From positions 124,001 to 188,000 of the forward strand of contig JAHDIQ010000006.1 in assembly GCA_020630715.1 (NCBI GenBank): a stretch of DNA of 64,000 bases, written 5' to 3'. The stretch is from Nonlabens sp. Lineage in GTDB: Bacteria > Bacteroidota > Bacteroidia > Flavobacteriales > Flavobacteriaceae. Numbering within the stretch: the first letter of the stretch is position 1; the number at the start of each line of letters is the position of its first letter. The notes below the pieces were generated by a model that worked only from the letters and a program-made list of their open reading frames with translations, ran no database searches and had not been told where the DNA came from. This document shows, one piece after another, positions 60,680 through 64,000 of the stretch. Both the position numbers and the translations under genes were made by a program.

Positions 60680-63173
60680 GCGTTCCTAAACTTATCATAT
60701 TTGCCAGTAAACGGTACGCACCGCTTACACCAGCTGGTAGTTCTCTAAATAGCGATAATCCTGTGTAAACCACGTGACCTTTGCCGTAATTTGCCACGAT
60801 TAAACTTCCTTTGGTCATTTCCTCGCCTTTGTCATTCATGCCTAGTAATGGTGTGAATGCGCTATCCCATTCAGTAGGGAAATACAGTCCACGTTCTTGA
60901 ACCCAATTCTCAAAATCGGCATCTGTGATCTGGTTAGGTGTGCTCAATAGTGGATGCTTAGGATTAAGGATGGTAACGGTAGCGTTTTCATCGGTAACTC
61001 GCTTTCGCGAAAGCGTAATAGACAACGGCCCTAATGCATCTGGACTAATCCTGCGACTGGTGTTGTATTGCATGATGAGTGTACCACCATTTTTTACGTA
61101 CTCATCTAGCGATTGCTGCAGTGCGGCCATTTCAGTAGGAGCGACGTTAAAGGCTCTAATTCCTACCATTACGGCATCATATTTAGATAGATCTGCAGGA
61201 ACTTCATCTGGATTAAAACGGAAAACTTTACTTCCTATCGCTTCTATTGCGGTAGCGACATCATCACCAGCACCATTGATATATGCAACGGTTTGTGCGG
61301 TGTTTTGCAATCCAGGTTGTACCACTTGGGCTTCATTATTACGCAACAGTTGTTGATCTGGGATATGATCGTAATCTATTGAGATCACTTCTTTTGTATA
61401 GGATTGATCACCTATTTTAACCAGTCCAGAAACTAGACCACGTGATGCGCCTTTAGGTGGTATTACGGTAAAGTTATAGGTGATGACTTCGCCTTTTTTC
61501 ATAGCAGGAAGCGTGGTTTTATTAGGCGTGATGTTCCAGTCATTAGGTCCACATAATTCTACTGTTCCAGCATTTGTGTCTTGATGCGCTTTTACCGTAA
61601 TAGGTATTTGTTGCGCTTCACTATTTTTAAATATATATACCGGATTTTGAATACTTACTGCAATTGCTGGTACGATATTTAGTGGCTCGTGAATCTCACC
61701 ACGCACAGGATCTGTAGTTTTAAAATGAACCTTAAAAGGCTTTTTGATTTTTAAGCCGTCTATGTCAATAATCGCATATCCACCAAATTCCAATGGAAGT
61801 TCAGGATTTCCTATCTGGTGTGTATTAGGGACCGCATACATTCCTAAGGTTCCTTGTTGCACCAAATAATATGGAGTAGTAGAAGCAACATCACTAGGAA
61901 TACGCAGTTGCGCCGAAACACGATTAGAGGCTTTTGAATCTACTGTGATCTTTGGGTTTTCTATAGTTAGAGAAGCGTCTCCTATAAATTCCACATCCAT
62001 ATTTAGACACGATCTGTTTGTGAATTCAATAGCGACCGCTAATTCTTCACCAGCCGTTGCTAGCTTTGAGTTTGTGGTAGCAGATAGGTAAATACCATGG
62101 ATATCTAGAATGATCTGTTCTAGTTCCTTAAGTTTTATAGGTTTCCAGTGATCATCTTCTAGCTCACTGATCATTTCATGCAACTGTATTAATCGCGTTA
62201 AACTGGCTTCTGGATCATAAAAATCATAGCCTGCGATAACTTTGGTTAATTGATCTTGAATCTTATCGCCACCTTTAACGCGTGACCATGTGGTATTGAT
62301 TCCAGAGAATAAATCTTCTTTATCTTCTGGAAAAGATCCTTTTAGGTATTCTAAATATTCTGTTTGTGAATCACGAGCACCACTACTACCAAAACCTTGC
62401 GATTTATGCTCACTACGGCTTAAAGCGGCAATCTCTCCATTAGATTTACCTATCCACGGATAATACTCACCGCTGGTTAATTCTAGAAGATTTGTTTTAT
62501 CCGCTTTCGCGAAAGCGTCACGACTACCATAAAACCACCAGCTGGTATTAAAAAATAACCGATCTGTTTTCCATGGTTCTAGATTCAGGCCTGGAACTTT
62601 ATAATTAGAAGCCGCTTTATCAAATGCTTCCATACTAATCATTGCACTTCCTGTGTGATGACCATGAGTGGTTCCTGGTGTACGATGATTGAATCTATTG
62701 ATAATGACATCTGGTTTAAATTCACGTATCACTTTAATAACGTCATCCAGCACTTGTTCTTTATCCCAAATGTCAAAAGTCTCATCGGGATGTTTTGAAT
62801 ACCCAAAATCATTAGCTCGCGTAAAAAACTGCTCACCACCATCAATGTTTCTGGCTTCTAACAATTCCTGTGTACGTATCATTCCTAATTGCTCTCGTAA
62901 TTGCGGACCTATTAAATTCTGTCCGCCATCACCACGTGTGAGCGATAGGTACGCAGTACGAGCCATACGATGATTAGATAAATAAGAGATCAATCTCGTA
63001 TTTTCATCATCTGGATGTGCTGCAACGTATAATGCAGTTCCTAGAAAACCTAGTCGTTCTATGTTGTGATAGATCTCTGAGGTGTTAGGTTGCTGTGGAA
63101 ACAACCTGTTTTCTTGTGCTTGTGAACTATATGCCAGTATAAAACCGCATAAAAAAAGGATTGTCTTTTTCAT
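60639..63173 (-). CDS. PIG-L (LmbE-type) deacetylase, large secreted form
   Basis: 844 residues. Signal peptide about 1-19. The zinc motif AAHPDDENTR is at 51-60 (His53, Asp56) with a later His in THGHHTG. After the ~270-residue PIG-L domain come beta-rich segments and a GATase-like C-terminal domain (about 640-800: KYDAVMVGIRAFN...). The protein probably removes acetyl groups from N-acetylated sugars in the periplasm. Two palindrome copies lie inside. Overlaps the tiny membrane protein gene. Confidence 0.87.
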   Translation of the reverse strand: MKKTILFLCGFILAYSSQAQENRLFPQQPNTSEIYHNIERLGFLGTALYVAAHPDDENTRLISYLSNHRMARTAYLSLTRGDGGQNLIGPQLREQLGMIRTQELLEARNIDGGEQFFTRANDFGYSKHPDETFDIWDKEQVLDDVIKVIREFKPDVIINRFNHRTPGTTHGHHTGSAMISMEAFDKAASNYKVPGLNLEPWKTDRLFFNTSWWFYGSRDAFAKADKTNLLELTSGEYYPWIGKSNGEIAALSRSEHKSQGFGSSGARDSQTEYLEYLKGSFPEDKEDLFSGINTTWSRVKGGDKIQDQLTKVIAGYDFYDPEASLTRLIQLHEMISELEDDHWKPIKLKELEQIILDIHGIYLSATTNSKLATAGEELAVAIEFTNRSCLNMDVEFIGDASLTIENPKITVDSKASNRVSAQLRIPSDVASTTPYYLVQQGTLGMYAVPNTHQIGNPELPLEFGGYAIIDIDGLKIKKPFKVHFKTTDPVRGEIHEPLNIVPAIAVSIQNPVYIFKNSEAQQIPITVKAHQDTNAGTVELCGPNDWNITPNKTTLPAMKKGEVITYNFTVIPPKGASRGLVSGLVKIGDQSYTKEVISIDYDHIPDQQLLRNNEAQVVQPGLQNTAQTVAYINGAGDDVATAIEAIGSKVFRFNPDEVPADLSKYDAVMVGIRAFNVAPTEMAALQQSLDEYVKNGGTLIMQYNTSRRISPDALGPLSITLSRKRVTDENATVTILNPKHPLLSTPNQITDADFENWVQERGLYFPTEWDSAFTPLLGMNDKGEEMTKGSLIVANYGKGHVVYTGLSLFRELPAGVSGAYRLLANMISLGTHGTKINTTELQRF
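61000..61015. repeat. Dispersed palindrome inside a CDS
   Basis: Exact CGCTTTCGCGAAAGCG, read in the third possible frame as L-S-R-K-R in the PIG-L protein. Confidence 0.95.
62502..62517. repeat. Dispersed palindrome inside a CDS
   Basis: Exact CGCTTTCGCGAAAGCG, read as A-F-A-K-A in the PIG-L protein; the same gene holds another copy in a different frame. Confidence 0.95.
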
Positions 63174-63518
63174 ACGGTGTGAAGATAATTTAAAAATAAA
63201 ATCAAAATCAAAAAGAAAATCAAAAATGAGCCAGAAGCTATATTTAGAATTAACTTAATTAATTATTGACTCAATGAACTTTTAATAATGATTATTTTAA
63301 GTTTATAATGAAAGTACCGATACTATAGCAGGCATTAATTTTACAATTGAAACTATAGCAATTTGAATATAATCACTTTAAATATGAATATTCTAAGGAG
63401 TGAAGTGAATGTAATTTAAAACAGCATTGATTATTAAATATTTTAGACTGGTAGTTAAGACTTTTAGCTATCGCGGTAACTGAAAAGCGAACGAGTAGGT
63501 GAACTTAAATTTTATATT
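63174..63518. other. AT-rich spacer without recognised features
   Basis: 345 bases between the divergent PIG-L and the next gene. I see no open frame, no repeat copy, and no clear TAnnTTTG box. Confidence 0.6.
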
Positions 63519-64000
63519 ATGAATTATAAATTCTTATTGCTGTCAGTGTTTTTTGTTTTTATGAGTATTTCAAGTAATGCTCAATGTTTAGATTGTAGTG
63601 ACGATGCAAACGTTATCACCTACAATGGAAATGGAACATTTACTGCATCAACCGCACAAGCATATTTTTGGGAGATATGCGAAGGTGACGCTACCATTGT
63701 TGGGTCAAATACATTACGAACTATAACAGTAAATTGTAACTCGACTGGACCTTTTAAGGTGAAAGTTACCAGATTTACTAATGGTAATTGTATTGAATCA
63801 TGTGAAGCTTACCGATGCTCAAATGGTGTTATCGATCCAATAAATATAGTTACACAATTACCAAGAATTTATTGCATCGGCTATAATCCAGTTGTTCCTT
63901 ATGATGTTAATAGTAATGGGAAATTACAATATGCATTTGTAAATAGTGTTACTACTGTATTACCACCGTCTGGTATAACTTATACATGGTATTTTAAATT
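63519..64000 (+). CDS. Partial secreted protein, 5' end
   Basis: Cut by the window end; 160 residues seen. Signal peptide MNYKFLLLSVFFVFMSISS with cleavage near NAQC. The following part has several cysteines (CLDCSD, WEICEGD, VNCNSTG, CIESCEAYRC) and an Ig/PKD-like beta pattern, as found in the N-terminal part of flavobacterial cell-surface or T9SS-exported proteins. Type unknown because the C-terminus is missing. Confidence 0.7.
   Translation, partial: MNYKFLLLSVFFVFMSISSNAQCLDCSDDANVITYNGNGTFTASTAQAYFWEICEGDATIVGSNTLRTITVNCNSTGPFKVKVTRFTNGNCIESCEAYRCSNGVIDPINIVTQLPRIYCIGYNPVVPYDVNSNGKLQYAFVNSVTTVLPPSGITYTWYFK

Noticed and set aside
60925-61356. Plus-strand 143-residue frame inside the PIG-L gene
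   Set aside because: Antisense to a well-supported enzyme gene and without recognisable features.
6883-62517. The 16-bp palindromes as intrinsic terminators
   Set aside because: Most lack a T-run, about half lie inside coding sequence and one is inside rnpB, so termination cannot be their general role.
1-64000. tRNA or rRNA genes
   Set aside because: I found no tRNA-like GGTTCGA-type arms with matching acceptor stems and no rRNA segments; only rnpB was evident as an RNA gene.

Overview
This is a 64 kb stretch of a low-GC Bacteroidetes chromosome, almost certainly from a marine member of the Flavobacteriaceae (Nonlabens/Dokdonia-like by recollection, not proven). The reasons are the gldF/gldG gliding genes, a GAPDH with a long N-terminal extension, a zinc-less DnaX, DUF2200/DUF3095/DUF3822/DUF2911/DUF4126 proteins, near-absent Shine-Dalgarno sequences and several promoters with the Bacteroidetes -7 box TAnnTTTG. 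Most of the window is ordinary core genome. One accessory island lies at about 25.3-29.2 kb, and a dispersed palindrome runs through the whole window.

Layout. 0-5.5 kb: a partial lipoprotein, small hypotheticals, DUF3095, GAPDH and a DegP/HtrA protease. 5.7-9.8 kb: dapF, a GNAT acetyltransferase, mltG, a lysozyme-like secreted protein and a DUF6503-type lipoprotein. 9.8-14 kb (minus): a TPR-like membrane protein, then a tight operon of SAM hydroxide adenosyltransferase, ABM monooxygenase, gldF and gldG. 14-20 kb: phoH, then lptD-ridA-uridine phosphorylase-binding protein on the minus strand. 20.3-25.3 kb: N-acetylmuramoyl-L-alanine amidase, an MCE/MlaD protein, two Fe-S oxidoreductase proteins and a HAD protein. 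29.2-33.2 kb (minus): the spoT-fur-purA operon. 33.3-40.3 kb: a membrane-linked SF2 helicase, divergent from pdxH-sixA-ppk1-ppx. 40.3-44.3 kb: a beta-barrel protein, dnaX, the RNase P RNA and a Cys-rich lipoprotein. 44.3-58.6 kb: an ABC-F ATPase, the rsmD cluster, a RecD-like helicase, kdsB, an MltD-like transglycosylase, cardiolipin synthase, DUF2911, and an ECF sigma factor with a beta-barrel anti-sigma candidate. 58.6-64 kb: a sodium:solute symporter, a 44-residue membrane protein, a PIG-L deacetylase and the start of a secreted protein.

Functional themes. Envelope work dominates (LptD, MlaD, KdsB, MltG, an MltD-like enzyme, amidase, Cls, DegP, GldFG). A stress/phosphate set (SpoT, Ppk1, Ppx, PhoH) sits close together.

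The most unusual features are three. (1) The 16-bp palindrome CGCTTTCGCGAAAGCG occurs nine times exactly and several more times as variants. It is found in spacers, inside coding sequences in all three frames, inside the RNase P RNA, and once apparently split by a second repeat. (2) Two adjacent cassette-like modules, one carrying an HTH-ImmA/IrrE + PIN-domain pair and one a broken lipoprotein gene, are bounded by the same 60-bp direct repeat, inverted core sequences and foldable end elements, with an IS110-type transposase remnant between them. (3) A superfamily-2 helicase carries two predicted transmembrane segments.
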